DNA from: Madurella fahalii
Lineage: Eukaryota; Ascomycota; Sordariomycetes; Sordariales
Direction: 5' to 3'
DNA: 64,000 nt
Assembly: GCA_029876055.1 (NCBI GenBank)
Contig: CM056874.1
Span: forward strand, 1,736,001-1,800,000
The number at the start of each line of letters is the position of its first letter. The first letter of the stretch is position 1. A program made the translations under genes and the position numbers. Positions 52,100-63,413 of this stretch are shown here, in pieces. The notes under the pieces were generated by a model. The model had not been told where the DNA came from and searched no databases. It was given only the letters and a program-made list of their open reading frames with translations.

Positions 52100-52943
52100 A
52101 TAGACGCTTTCGCTGCCTCCGCCGCCGAGGTCACGCCGTATATAAAATATATTCGCTCGGTACTTAAAAACACTAACCCTCGCTCCGGCGAGGTCTTTAC
52201 GATTAACTGTTCTTTCGAGCAGTCGACCTCTTTACATTGCTCCCATTATAATACAAAGAAAGAGTTATATACACCGGTAAGTTGTATATATTTTCGGCGG
52301 ATTAGCGGGGGATTTACTAACGATTATAGGCTGCTATTAGAATAGTTAGCGACTCCGTCAACCTTATAATCCTTATCGACGCGGCTCGTGCCATCGTCGA
52401 TTATCGCATAGAGGACGCCGAGGGCAAGCTCGATGAAGAGGGTAATCGCCCTCAAGTTTCTACGCTATCTCGCTGCAGCCGTAAGAAAATCGCTGCCACC
52501 GCTAAAGATCTAGTCGGGGCTTTCGACGCCGCCGAGACCGTTTATCGCCGCCAATTCGGTATTTCCGGCGCTACTAAGCTGTCTTCTATAAGTATATTTG
52601 TCTCGCTTATCTTCGTATATAAATCGCTGATATCTCGATAGTAAGCTTATATAGTATATTACTCTATAGTCGTACTATATAGCCAACTCCGCCTATAGCA
52701 GTCGTCCCGCCCTAGCCGGAACCGCGGCTATAATACCGACGTCAGTCTCAATCACTATATTTCTACTGAGTTATCGCTGACTTTTTATAGTATGAGTCTG
52801 AGGTATATACCTAGGAGGTACAGTCTATCGCTCGTCTGTTATTTAGCGATATTAGTTTCGTAGATTGGTCGGGCACTAAACGCCGTTTTCTTAAGAAGGT
52901 TAAGGAGGAGATTACTGCCAACGTAGAGGATATAGAGGCCTAA
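52100..52943 (+). pseudogene. Antisense accessory gene relic in Gypsy-B copy 2
   Basis: Exon 1 (52100-52276) begins ATA-GAC-GCT, best read as an ATG changed to ATA by G-to-A, and runs 59 codons. The last four cluster positions of the Gypsy-A antisense protein are found at identical spacing: Cys37 and Cys47 are kept, positions 50 and 57 are Tyr (TAT from TGT). The exon ends Thr-Pro, then an intron 52277-52329 (GTAAGT...TTATAG) sits exactly where Gypsy-A has one. Exon 2 from 52330 is open for more than 80 codons (LIDAARAIVDYRIEDAEGKL, LSRCSRKKIAATAKDLVGAF). A last exon from about 52790 ends FLKKVKEEITANVEDIEA, TAA at 52941-52943, with one RIP-like TAG. The first cysteine pair is not clear. Confidence 0.75.
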
Positions 52944-55900
52944 TAGGTTTGGGTAGAGGTAGCTCCTAACTTAGAGCTAGTGCCGACCTCAATTTTCTGA
53001 AGTTTATATTATTTTCAGGGGTTTTTCTAGGGTATTTCGGTTAGGGTTGGTGTCTAGTATACCCCGGGATATAGCTTTATATAGGTAGATATTAATTAAC
53101 ATCTTATCGCCTGTACTTTCGCTAGTTTTTATATACTTTTCGGAATTGTAATACCAGTTTAAGTATATTTGTTATATCCTCCTCTAATACCTACTGATTA
53201 TACTCCGAGGGCCAACCTACTTATTTGACTAAAAAGAAGGTTTTACTCTAGAATTTTCTCTTGTCTCAAATCTCTTTAACTTCCTACTCTCTATCATTCT
53301 CAAGGTCTAGTATCGGTATTACAGACGAATCATCTCCTTTTCGGCTATACCATAGTTCTAACATTGATATAGGAAATATATTATATAAACGGTCGTATTT
53401 ATCTAGAAGTACTAGACGATAAGCCAGTAATCCGATTCGGTTTAGAACACGAAATAGACTAATGAACTTAGGTATTAATTTCCTCGGTAACTTGAATCTT
53501 AAATTCCAGGTTGATAATAATACTAAACTTCTATTCTTAAACTCCTTTTTTATATACTTCTCGTTATAATATCGTTTCTAGACTGCTATAGCTTCAGCCT
53601 AATTTTGTTCTAACTATTTTCTCAGCTCAGTAAGTTTTTCAATTCTTTTAATTATACTAGATATCCTCCTCTCTTGTATATCGCCTTCGATATAACGGGA
53701 AATCGGAGGTTAATAACCTATTAGTACTTCAAAGGGACTTATCTTAATTATAGAATTGATAGTACTGTTAACAACAAATTCTACTTCTGGGAGGAGATTT
53801 ACCTAGGTAATTTGGTTTTGGTATACGAAGTAACAGAGGTATTGAATAAATATTTGATTTACTTGCTCCATTTACCCGTCGGTTTATAGGTAAAAAGCAG
53901 TTAAAAGCCGCTTATATACCTTTTGTAGGTAATATAAATTGCTCTAAAACTATAATATAAAAACAGAACCTCGATTACTAATATAACTATTAATAGGGCT
54001 ATACTTAAGTTCAATCTCTTTATAAACAAGCTCTACTAATTCTTAGTTAATAATAGTAGTAGACATTAGGAAGAATCGGTTTATCTTTATATACCGATCG
54101 ATAACCACTAGAATTATATCCTTCTCGGAGCTATCGGAACTCTTTACTATAGGAAAACCTACAATGAAGTCTATAGTAATTTCGCTCCAAAGTTATATAG
54201 GAATCAACAACGATTCGAGCGATCTATATAGCTTATACTGTCTTATCTTGTTAACTTAGTAGGTATAGCAGGTTCTATAGTAGTCTTTGATATCTTTAGT
54301 CATACTATACTAGAAGTATTTTCTTTATAACAGTTCGAGAGTCTTTTCGATACTAAAATAACCTGCTAACAGATTGTTATAAAAAAGCTGGAGTAACTCC
54401 TATTTAACAGCTTGCTCTACTAGGACGAATAATCGTCTTTAATACAGCAATTCTTACTTATATCTAAGTGCCTATTCGGGCGAAACTCTCTGGTTTTAAG
54501 CTGGACTTACCAGCCTTTCCTTGATTTTCAGAGTTACCGGATCTATAGCTTACAGCTCTAGGATCAATTCTCTTATAGATTTCGACGGTTCTGTAGTATA
54601 AACCGTTTCCAGTCGAGCGTACTCTCTTGTATATTGACGAGTAATAATCTATTCCCGTCTAAGCCAATTAGCTTCTTAGTAATCCTGAGGTCCTAGTAGG
54701 TAAATACTTAGCGATCCTACGGTGACTTCTGAGGGACAACCCATTGTTTCGGGTTTCCAACTAGCTAGTTTATTAGGGTCCTATGTACTAGTATCTTCGC
54801 TATTCTCTGGTATATAGTGGGCTCTCTTGACCCTTTCCGCGGTCGTCTTTCCGACCTGGGTACTAGCTGATTTGCTAGGGTTTCTTATACGAGCTAATTT
54901 ACTCTCTTCTGTATAATGGGCAATCTTGTTTCTTTCCGCGATCAGCTTTCTGATCCGGTTTGCCCGAGCAATTTTGCTCTTAAAAGTAGGTATCTACTCG
55001 AGTCTATTAGGACGTTCTTTATCCTCGTAATCTGGTCTTCTCGAAGGGCTATCGGCTAGATTTCGCTTCCTAGGCTAATGTTTGATGATGAAATCAAATC
55101 CTACTAGATATATGTACTATCTAGCCTATTAGCTGTTTAATCGGTTTTACTTTATAAACCTTTATAGGTTATTATAATCCGAAAATACAGTAACTTTATA
55201 GCGATTCCCTTTAACATAGTGTCGTTAATACTTAAAGGCTTCTATAATAGCTATTATCTCCTTATTAGGAGTTCTATAGTCCTAGGCCGGTCTAGAAAAC
55301 TTTACCGACTAGAACGCAACGGGACGTTTTCGACTCCCTTTCGGGACCTGCAATAGGATAGCTCCTATTGTAAAGTCAGAGGTATCTGTCTCAATGATAA
55401 TAGGGAGTTCGGGGTTGAAATGATATAAAACTGGTGTATCTTGAAATACTCTCTTGAACTACGTGAATACTGTATACTCTTCAACCTCTAACCAGAGGGT
55501 TCCCGGTTTTCGTCCGTTCTGTAATCCCTTTAGCAAATTACTTAACGGTAATACAATCTCCGAATAACCTCGAATAAATCGACGGTAAAAATTGCAAAAT
55601 CCTAAGAAAACTTAGATATCTCGATAGGACTGTAGTTCAGGCCAATCTTAGATAGTCTGAATTCGTACCGAATCTATGCCGACACTTTCGGGAGTTAAAA
55701 TATAACCTAGAAATTCTACCTTATCCTGATAAAATAAATACTTGTTGGGCTTGTAGTATAACTGCATTTGTCTTAGGTAATCTAGGACTCATTGGAGGTA
55801 AGTTATATAGGTTTCCCGGTCTAGAGAGAAAATTAAAATATTATCTAAATAATATATATAACAATTATCTAGTAGCCCACCTAAAGTAGTCTGAATATAA

Positions 55901-58055
55901 CTTTAGAAGGTTATAGGAGTATTTGTTAGGCCAAAAGGTATAATAAGATACTTAAACAGACCGTATCAGGTACGGAAAGCCGTCTTCTATTCGTCTCCTT
56001 CTCGGATGCGAATCCGGTAGTATACCTCTTTCAGGTCCAACTTCGTGAAATACTTTGCTCCGGATACTCGGTCTAAGAGTTCTGAGATTAATAGTAAAGG
56101 GTACCGATTCTTAACTATTATCCAGTTGAGTCCGTAGTAATCTATATATAAATATAGAGTACTATCTTTCTTTAGGATAAATAAGATAGGACTTACAGCT
56201 GAACTCTAGGATAGACGAATATGGCTTTTTACTAGGTTTTTGTATAGATATTCCTTTAAAATCGAAAGTTTATATCGTAATAGAGGGTAAAGAGGTCTAA
56301 TAGGAGGAACAATATTAAGGAGTAGATTAATAGTATAATCAGTGCTTTTGAAAGAAAGTAGAATATCTGTATTGCTAGAGTTCATAACATCTATAAAGTC
56401 TGAGATTTCAGGAGAGATGTCTTCAGGTTTTCGGGGGGTATTCTCCTCTTCCTCCTCCGGAAAAAGCGCCTCCGGTACGTCTAGGTGCTATATTAAGGAG
56501 TAAATATAAGCTTCTCCTCGATATGTTTTTAAGAATTTCTTCGGGTTTTCAATCCGAATATACTCCGATTCCGTTATAAACCACTATAAATTCCCTTCTG
56601 GGTATAATAAGATCTTATAGGATATTAAACTTAGTATCCTAAGAAGAATAGGGGAATCGTTTGTAATAAGGGGGTAATTAATAATGGTATAAGAAATATA
56701 TATTCTTTTAGTAATTCCTTAGCAGTCTGTTAGTTCCAAGGGAACTTTATAAATACTAAATGCTTTAACGATATAATAGTCTATAAACCGAATACAGGGT
56801 AATTGCATCCCGATCTATCGGAATTTCCTCTACTTTATGAACTCTAGACTGATAATATTAATCTCTGCTCTAGTATCGAGATCGACTATAATAGATTGAG
56901 GGGTATAGTTCAATAAGGTTATGGAAGTGTATATTCGTTCTTTAACTGGAACCCCTAGTATATCGTCTTTACCGATATAATCGGGGTTTATATCCGCCGG
57001 TATCTGCCGTTTCCCTACCGATTTAGGCGCGATCCCCTACCTCGGCGACTAGGGTACCTAGTAGCTTTGTTCACTAATACTCCTTTTTATAGGTAGTCGT
57101 TAGTAAAATGGGTATTACTACTATAAATAAAACAAGTTAAAGGGTTTCCCTGACTATCTATAGGGTTCAGTTAATTGAAATAAGATGGAGTTGACATAGG
57201 GTAGTCGTTAGGTTTCGTATATAACGTCGTTGACTACACGTTTCATTAGTAATAATAGGATGATAACACTCTTCGAGGATAAAATAACAATTTATAGGTT
57301 AAGGAAGAACGCGATAAAGGAGAAGAGTAAGAAGGATTTCAGGATAAATGCTTAGGGGCTTCCTAAGGTTTTCGGTACTAGAAACTATATTAAATTTAAA
57401 TAGCGAGTTTAACCATCTCTTCCCGAATCTCTAGCTTATTATAGACATATAAGTCGATATAGTTACTAATTACAGACGAAAGCTTTATATAAAAGGTAAA
57501 AGTACAAGCCTTTTCGTCCTACTTCGGGAATTAGGCCTCAAGGGATTCCAAGTACTAATAAAAATCCAAAGGAGACTGGTTTTCTCGTTACTTAGTATTA
57601 TTAAACTACTTTATAATAGTAGATTCTTGATCTATAAGATCTCGAATACAGTTCAGTATCCAATCTTTAAATGTTTTCCAGTCGTTTTCAGCCTCTTATC
57701 ATATATCTATCGGAAGATTATTGCAATAACTATACTATCGATTACAAAGACGTTTTTCCATTTAATCCAAAGCGAAAAGGATCCGGTTTATACCCGTTTT
57801 AAACCATTTCGGGTCTCCTATAAATACTCGCTATAGATCTTAGAGCCATTCCAAACAGCGTCGATAGGTAGTATTATCAGGGAACTGAATTAGATGCTTT
57901 ACCTTAATCGCCTTTCGGTCCTTATTATAGTCACTAGAACCTGCTAAAGGAGAACGATATCGCCTGCATTTCGGTGAGGATTCGCCTAGTAAGATGCCTA
58001 GCTTCCGAAACAAACCCTCTTCTTATTCTCGCAATTGTTTCAGCGCTTCCAGTTA

Positions 58056-58271
58056 CTATATCCGAAGACGGGTTGATTCCAACAGGTTATTATAGTGAGG
58101 AGCTTGACGCGGAACCCGGGAGTCCGAAAGGGTATACGAAGATATACGAGGTCGAAATCCTAGTGATTCCGACTGATGAAGGCATACAGGATTTATAGGT
58201 GATTGGGGGGTGTTTTCCCCTGGACTCGACTCTGCTCCCAGCTCACGGGAGGTACTCATCGTAGGTGCCAT
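58056..58271 (-). pseudogene. Gypsy-B gag N-terminal fragment (copy 2)
   Basis: From ATG 58271: MAPTMSTSRELGAESSPGEN, nearly the same as the copy 1 gag start, closing at 58056 after LLESTRLRI where copy 1 continues. Confidence 0.7.
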
Positions 58272-58304
58272 CTCGGCCAACGGTAGAACAGAAAGGATCA
58301 GAAT

Positions 58305-58555
58305 TGTAAAGGGGTTGTTCTGGGAACACATTGAGGGAGATAGACCACGATGTCTTGATACCGAAAAGACCTGGACCAGCGGGCGATATCTTGGTGAACA
58401 ACCTCCTATCAATTACACAGAGACTGATCCTTGCGGATCAGAAGTGCCCCGCGTGAGAGAGTTCCCTCACGGGGTTCTTATCTATCCTGTATCGTGACAT
58501 TATCCAGCATCATTCGGCGGGTCCTCCTGACCTTCGTCTGGAGACTCTCGTTACA
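58305..58555 (-). repeat. 5' LTR of Gypsy-B copy 2
   Basis: From TGTAAAGGGGTTGTTC to CTCTCGTTACA, followed by GCTGT. ORFs such as MFWEHVEGDR in all copies of this LTR are chance reading frames. Confidence 0.9.
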
Positions 58556-60103
58556 GCTGTATCTGATAAGGTAGCCAATCCAGGCTCTTGGTTCCAGCTT
58601 TGGGTTCCATTGCTAAAGATTTTTTAGCTTGTTGAATACTTTTTTTGAGCGCTTATTGTCAAGGCGAGAGTTTATAGCCGTAAGCTCGGAGATGAGCTTG
58701 GTCTGGCTTCCTATCTTCTACCACTATACTATCTCTATAGACAAAGTAGATATAGAATTGATTGTACGGGGTCTTCCAGTTGTACCCATATTTAGGGGTC
58801 TGGTTATATAGATAGACTGCAACTCTAGCAATCTCTAGCTAAAGTATTGCAGGAAATTTGGTACCGGCTCGTATTACCCTAATCTTTTCTATAATCACAC
58901 CCCCTGAGCGTTCGGCGCCCCCATTTTACGCTAGCATATTAGGTGCTGAAGGCTCGACCTTGATAAAGCGTCGTGTGAAGACGGCCTTAATAACTAGCTG
59001 ATAGAATTCGTTGTCGTATTCAACTACCTTAGGCTACAGTTAGTATTATTGCTCTAAGGTACCGAAGTAATAATCGAGTGCTGAGATAATAGATTCGGCC
59101 TCTCTGTCTTGAAGGTAGTAGTCCCAGGCTAATCTGGACCATCTATCGACTATTAATAACAGATATCGGTAGCCGTTATAGCCTTCTTTGAAGTCGAAGA
59201 GGTCAATGGCAAAGTGTATACCTAGATCTTCGTCGTAGTCTCTGGGTTGTCGCCGGATTCGAAGCTTGGCCTTGGAGACTCCATATACCTCACACTCGAC
59301 TGTAGTAGGCCCCTTGATCCGTACGCCTTGGGTATGCTGGATCAGGTGTTCCAATATCTGTAGGCTTTAGAATGGCCAAGCCGTAAATGCTACAAGTCAG
59401 CAATTGCTTTGCTGGGCCGTCTTTTAGTATAGGTATTGAACCTATTGCAGTATACGACGAAGGTTGCGTTAGAGTAGGTGCGAGGTAGGTCTTCTAGGAC
59501 AAACTGGTTGTATCGATCTACTAGGTAGCCAAGGACGAAGCCGTTGAACCTCCGTAGGCAGTTGTTGCTAGGACTTGTATCTTACTAGATCCCTTGCTTT
59601 CGCAGTTGCCGTAAAGATACTAGGTTATAGACAAACCCAGAGCGGTATACTACATCTCGAAGCCGTAGGATATAGCATTCCCGTATCTGGTACCCCTGAA
59701 TCTGGACATCCACATCTCCGTACCCTTAGATAGGTACTAGGCTGTCGCTGGCCCATATATAGTCACCAGGCTCGGCCTTTTTATAATTATTGAACCTATG
59801 TCTTTGGTTAAAGATATGAATGGTAGTTCCAGAGTCTAGGATAGCTGAATTTTTTAAAGGATACCCAGCTGTTAAGAAAGCTGTCTTTGCAACTAGAAAA
59901 TTGCTAGGGCAGCGGCCGATTTTCCGGCCTAGTCAACTCTGTGACTCTATCTGATGCCTCAGCTTCTCGACTTCCTTTTGCAGCGTCGGATCCTTCAAGG
60001 CCTCGTCGACCCTGATCCGAACGTGGTCGCTTTCAGCGAAATCTTCAGGTGCTAATTCCGGAAAGGCATAGTAGCATCTCTGCAAATGGTGGAACTAGCC
60101 ACA
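58556..60103 (-). mobile_element. Copia element, segment 3: zinc knuckle 3' half, protease region, integrase
   Basis: Integrase core on the minus strand (59354-59046): HTQGVRIKGPTTVECEVYGV and HFAIDLFDFKEGYNGYRYLL, with LIVDRWSRLAWDYY. At 58600-58556 the frame WNPKLEPRAWIGYLIRYS leads into segment 2. Near 60090-59950 RCYYAFPELAPEDFAESDHV follows a zinc knuckle, a pattern typical of fungal Copia Gag-Pol. Several RIP-like stops. Confidence 0.85.
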
Positions 60104-60462
60104 TATGAGGATCAAGGATCCAAGGGTAGTAAGACCAGAGTGACTGGGTACGAGTAGTGCACACGCAACGCAGGAGCAGAGTGCTCGTTAAGGGTGAGAT
60201 GGTGGTCTCATTGAACTCTGCCTCCCTCCTAAGCTCTGTCTCCTGCCCTCCTTCTTATGCCCGTGACAGTATCGCTAGGGCTTACTTCCCCGCTCTGCTG
60301 CTTTGTCGTCCTCCTTGCTAGCGCGCTCCTTCGACGCTCATCTGACGCGCTATTTATGCCGTTACAGCCTAGTGCCGTTGTTGCTTCTGAGGCTCACTTA
60401 CGTTGCGGCTCCGAGGTTTCCGGACCGCGCTTCACACCGGCCCCGCTCAGCCGGTCCTTACA
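60104..60462 (-). repeat. Solo LTR of Gypsy-A type, TSD CCACA
   Basis: 359 bp matching the Gypsy-A LTR with scattered differences (TATGAGG start, CCTTACA end). Identical flanks CCACA (60099-60103, 60463-60467). It lies inside the Copia zinc knuckle: removing it and one flank restores C-x2-C...H-x4-C. Confidence 0.9.
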
Positions 60463-61293
60463 CCACAACAGAGACATGTGGTTGTGGCTGTGCCTAAGGC
60501 CTTCCTTGGCCCTATTTTAGGTCTTTTGCCCTCTAGGGTCTCGGCCTTACCCGGAGCTTTACTCCGCTTTTTGGGCTTGCCACCACCAGAGCTACGCTAT
60601 TGCGTTCGTTGACCATTATTTTATTCCCCCCATTACTACCAGTACCGACTTCGCCCTCAGAAATGTCCTCCTGATAGGCCTCTTTACCACCTTTTATGGC
60701 AGCGAAGGAAGGACTAAACGTGTGAGGGACAAGTAACATCTAGGCGAGGCACGGGGGCACTGCGAATGCTGACTCAATTCTGCTAATCGAAAGCTAAGGA
60801 GGAAAGGAGGAAAAGATACAAAGCGCGCGTCCCACGTACAGGAAAAGGGGCGCGCGTGTTCTAGCTAACCAATCAAAGTCGGTCCCCAATCCAGGGGTTG
60901 TCCCCTAGTCTTCGGTTACTTTCCGTCACAAAACGCGCCTTTTGCTATCCGGTGGCTACCTGGTCTACAGGCTCTCGTTGACAGCTTTACCTCCTCCCGA
61001 AAGTCGTTAGCCACCTCATAGTAGGTCAGGGTTAACTGCAATGCCTTTGCTCCTTTCACTAGCTTATAGGCTGTAACCCAGTAACTCATAATCGGCTTTA
61101 CTGTATCAGTGAAATCCTGGAACCAGGCGCTTGTCGATAGGACCTCAGGAACTTTCTTCCTTTGGATGTTAGAGAGCGCTTGCTCCCAATTTTCGGACCA
61201 CCTAATTAGGTCCTTAGGGGCTCGTACGAGGGGTTTGACGGCTTATCGATAGACTTCGTAAGCGTCTGAGAGTGCCTTATCGTCACTGATACC
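60463..61293 (-). mobile_element. Copia element, segment 4: gag C-terminal half
   Basis: Minus strand reads WFQDFTDTVKPIMSYWVTAY, LTYYEVANDFREEV and AKGAFCDGK, matching fungal Copia Gag. Stops occur at AAG/CGA- and TGG-derived codons. The 60770-60960 part is GC-rich and codes for the basic linker before the zinc knuckle. Confidence 0.75.
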
Positions 61294-61547
61294 TGTTACG
61301 TAGCAGAGGCTAGCACTGCTCAGCAGTGCCTGGGCCCACATCCCGTCAGGGATAACGGCCCAGGGGTCATCACATACGTCTATAAAGACCCCTCAGATTT
61401 GTCCTCAGAGAACCTTCATTCAATCAACCATCATCATATCTTACTTTGTCATAGATCATGCCAATGTTCATGAAGTGCCTACCTCAGCGTCAAGGCTGAC
61501 GCCCTTGAGGTCACCAGTTACGGGACCACGACGGAAACCCCGTGACA
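61294..61547. repeat. Solo LTR of a third family, TSD ATACC
   Basis: 254 bp from TGTTACGTAGCAGAGG to ACCCCGTGACA with ATACC on both sides (61289-61293, 61548-61552). It contains TATAAAG (about 61381) and is only lightly mutated. No full element of this family is in the window. Confidence 0.85.
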
Positions 61548-62139
61548 ATACCAGCTTGGGCTTAAAGAGCTGAATACCACTCCGAGATTGTCTCGGTCGG
61601 GTCGCAGGAAGTAAGCTGGTAATGTGGGCTGACTGTCTTCAGAATCCACTGCTTCAGCCGCTCGATCTTATCAGCTTATTGCTCGTACTTCTTGAGCTCG
61701 GCTTGGTAAATAGACCATTCAAGCTGGAAGGTACGAAAACCGTCTGCTGTGAGATCGCCGATTCCAATTGCTGACATAGTTGCAATTGCTAACGTAGTTG
61801 AACCCGTAGCCGGGGTTGCCGTCTGGTCGTCCTCAACCACAGATTCGGTACGGCCTCTAGCCGTAATAGCTAATTGGGTAGGGCTCTTATGCTTGTGACA
61901 TACTGGGTCCAGAGCCAAAGGCTCGTTGAGAAATGAGGTTAGGCCTTGAATCTAGGCCCACGTATTCCTGGCAACGGCCTGGACTTGGAACTGCAGGTTC
62001 CAGGATTCCCAGTCGTCAGAGCTGGTCAGGAAAACAGTCTTGTCGTTATTGACAGCTGTCATCTTGAATCGGATTCAGGGATGCTTTTGATTGTGCTTCC
62101 TTTGTTAGCTTACTAATCGGAGGTTGAGCGAATGAGACT
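61548..62139 (-). mobile_element. Copia element, segment 5: gag start and primer-binding site
   Basis: gag ATG at 62062 reads TVFLTSSDDWESWNLQFQVQ and a TAG that replaces Trp (TGG to TAG), then the fragment 61918-61676 (ALDPVCHKHKSPTQLAI...). Between gag and the LTR edge, ATTAAGAGTCTCA (62139-62127, minus) is the primer-binding site. Confidence 0.82.
62127..62139 (-). promoter_or_regulatory. Copia primer-binding site, half-tRNA-Lys(CUU) type
   Basis: Directly inside the 5' LTR edge, ATTAAGAGTCTCA on the minus strand. Its complement TGAGACTCTTAAT matches the anticodon arm AGACTCTTAAT of a eukaryotic tRNA-Lys with CUU anticodon, so the primer would be a tRNA cut in the anticodon loop, as in Drosophila copia. 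TRIM-1 has the same site. Confidence 0.55.
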
Positions 62140-62357
62140 CTTAATTGTCGGAAAGCACTGAAGTGGGGGATAGTGTACTGGCCGGATAGCACTCTAAGAT
62201 AACTCTGGGACTTCGGGTCCGGCGGTGTAGGTCCGGAGTATCGGGTTCCCGGCCCTCCGGGCTGGATCAGGTGATCGGACTGAGAACCCACTTTTTTTTC
62301 TGTATTTAAGACTGTCGTGACTGTCGGCCTCGACAGTCAAGGACAATCAAGATCAAC
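62140..62357 (-). repeat. Probable 5' LTR of the Copia element, outer border uncertain
   Basis: The inner edge TGTCGGAAAGCACTG fits an LTR terminus next to the primer-binding site, but the body differs from the 3' LTR at 40803. A candidate outer end is near GATCAACA (62357). A TATTTAAG motif on the plus strand (62304) does not fit the element orientation. Confidence 0.45.
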
Positions 62358-63188
62358 AGTTCAACCAATTCTTTCTTTCGATTTGCTTGCTCCATTGGGA
62401 GCTGTCTTTGCGGCCTCCCTCTGATCAGAGAGAGTCCTGCCTGTCTTTGTTGCTACTTTGGTCCAAGCCGCGTTGCTGGGAATCCTGGTTTGTTGTCGAG
62501 TTTCTCAGTCGTTGTTCCTCCCCTTGTTTTCTTATCTTGTTGTTTGTTGATGGAGTGGATGTGTGTTTTCTGCTCCATTTCAGTAAAAACGTATCTAGGG
62601 TTTAGTATATTATATACTAAAAGTCGCCTAGGTCTAGCAGGCCTTTCTTAGAGGTCGCTAGATATATACCGCTAATATCCGATAATAATAAGGCCTGTAT
62701 ACCTTAGTATCGAAGTTAGTTAAAGTACTTTAGGATAACAACGTCCTATAATAGTATTAGTTTTATATATATCGCCTTCTCTATCTCAAATTCCTTATCC
62801 TAGCCGTCCTTTTACTTCTTAAGGACTAATTGACTAGGTATAGCCTGTTTAGAGAAGTACGACTGAAACTAGACTTGAGCTAGGTATAGGAGAAGGGCGT
62901 TTACCAGAGCTTGGATAACCTACTGCACCAACGAAAGCTGTATATAGAGATAGAATACGTATCGGTAGACGCCGTCGGCCGGCGTAGCTATTATATAAAT
63001 AATGCACGTCCGAAATCGAAACCGCTATTCAGGTCAGTAACATATATATAACAGAGAAGCGGTATAGATAAGTACGTGCACTTACAATTGCGTGAGAAGG
63101 TTGCTCGGTGTTATAGAAGTTCGGCTATAGTTTTAAGAGCCCTTAGGGCCGCCGAACTGGAGGAGGTGGAATCGCACCAAATGACCGG
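62358..63188. other. Border region: unassigned leader-like sequence, then TA-rich degraded DNA
   Basis: 62358-62600 is pyrimidine-rich and GC-normal without a clear ORF. 62601-63110 is RIP-like TA-rich sequence that matches no other element in the window. Nothing could be identified. Confidence 0.4.
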
Positions 63189-63413
63189 CTACAAAAACTC
63201 AGTAGCGGATTTGGAGTATTGCCGGCTATTGTATGTATAGCAACAATGGCGGTTATATGCACTGAGATGGGAATATTCGATTTCCTTTCGATTCAGGATA
63301 GTAGTGTTAGGCAAGATCCCTGCCGACTCGAGCTTGCAGTGGAGACGTTGAGCATATTCGCGGCCTCTTCGACTGCCCACGAACTTTCAGGTAGTCAACC
63401 TTTAACCCCAACC

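Larger units (their letters stand above)
51169..58555 (-). mobile_element. Gypsy-B copy 2: complete RIP-inactivated chromovirus
   Basis: LTRs 51169-51419 and 58305-58555 flank a 7387-bp element in minus orientation; flanking pentamers are GCTTT and GCTGT (one mismatch). gag begins at 58271; RT (near 55850), integrase (53700-54400) and chromodomain (near 53210-53270) can be matched block by block to copy 1. RIP stops are dense. On the plus strand between pol and the 3' LTR lies an antisense gene relic (52100-52943) that is better preserved than pol. Confidence 0.88.

Noticed and set aside
58056..58497. ORFs beginning MFWEHVEGDR, repeated five times in the window
   Set aside because: They are the Gypsy-B LTR read in one frame and end inside the LTR; repetition reflects LTR copies, not a gene family.
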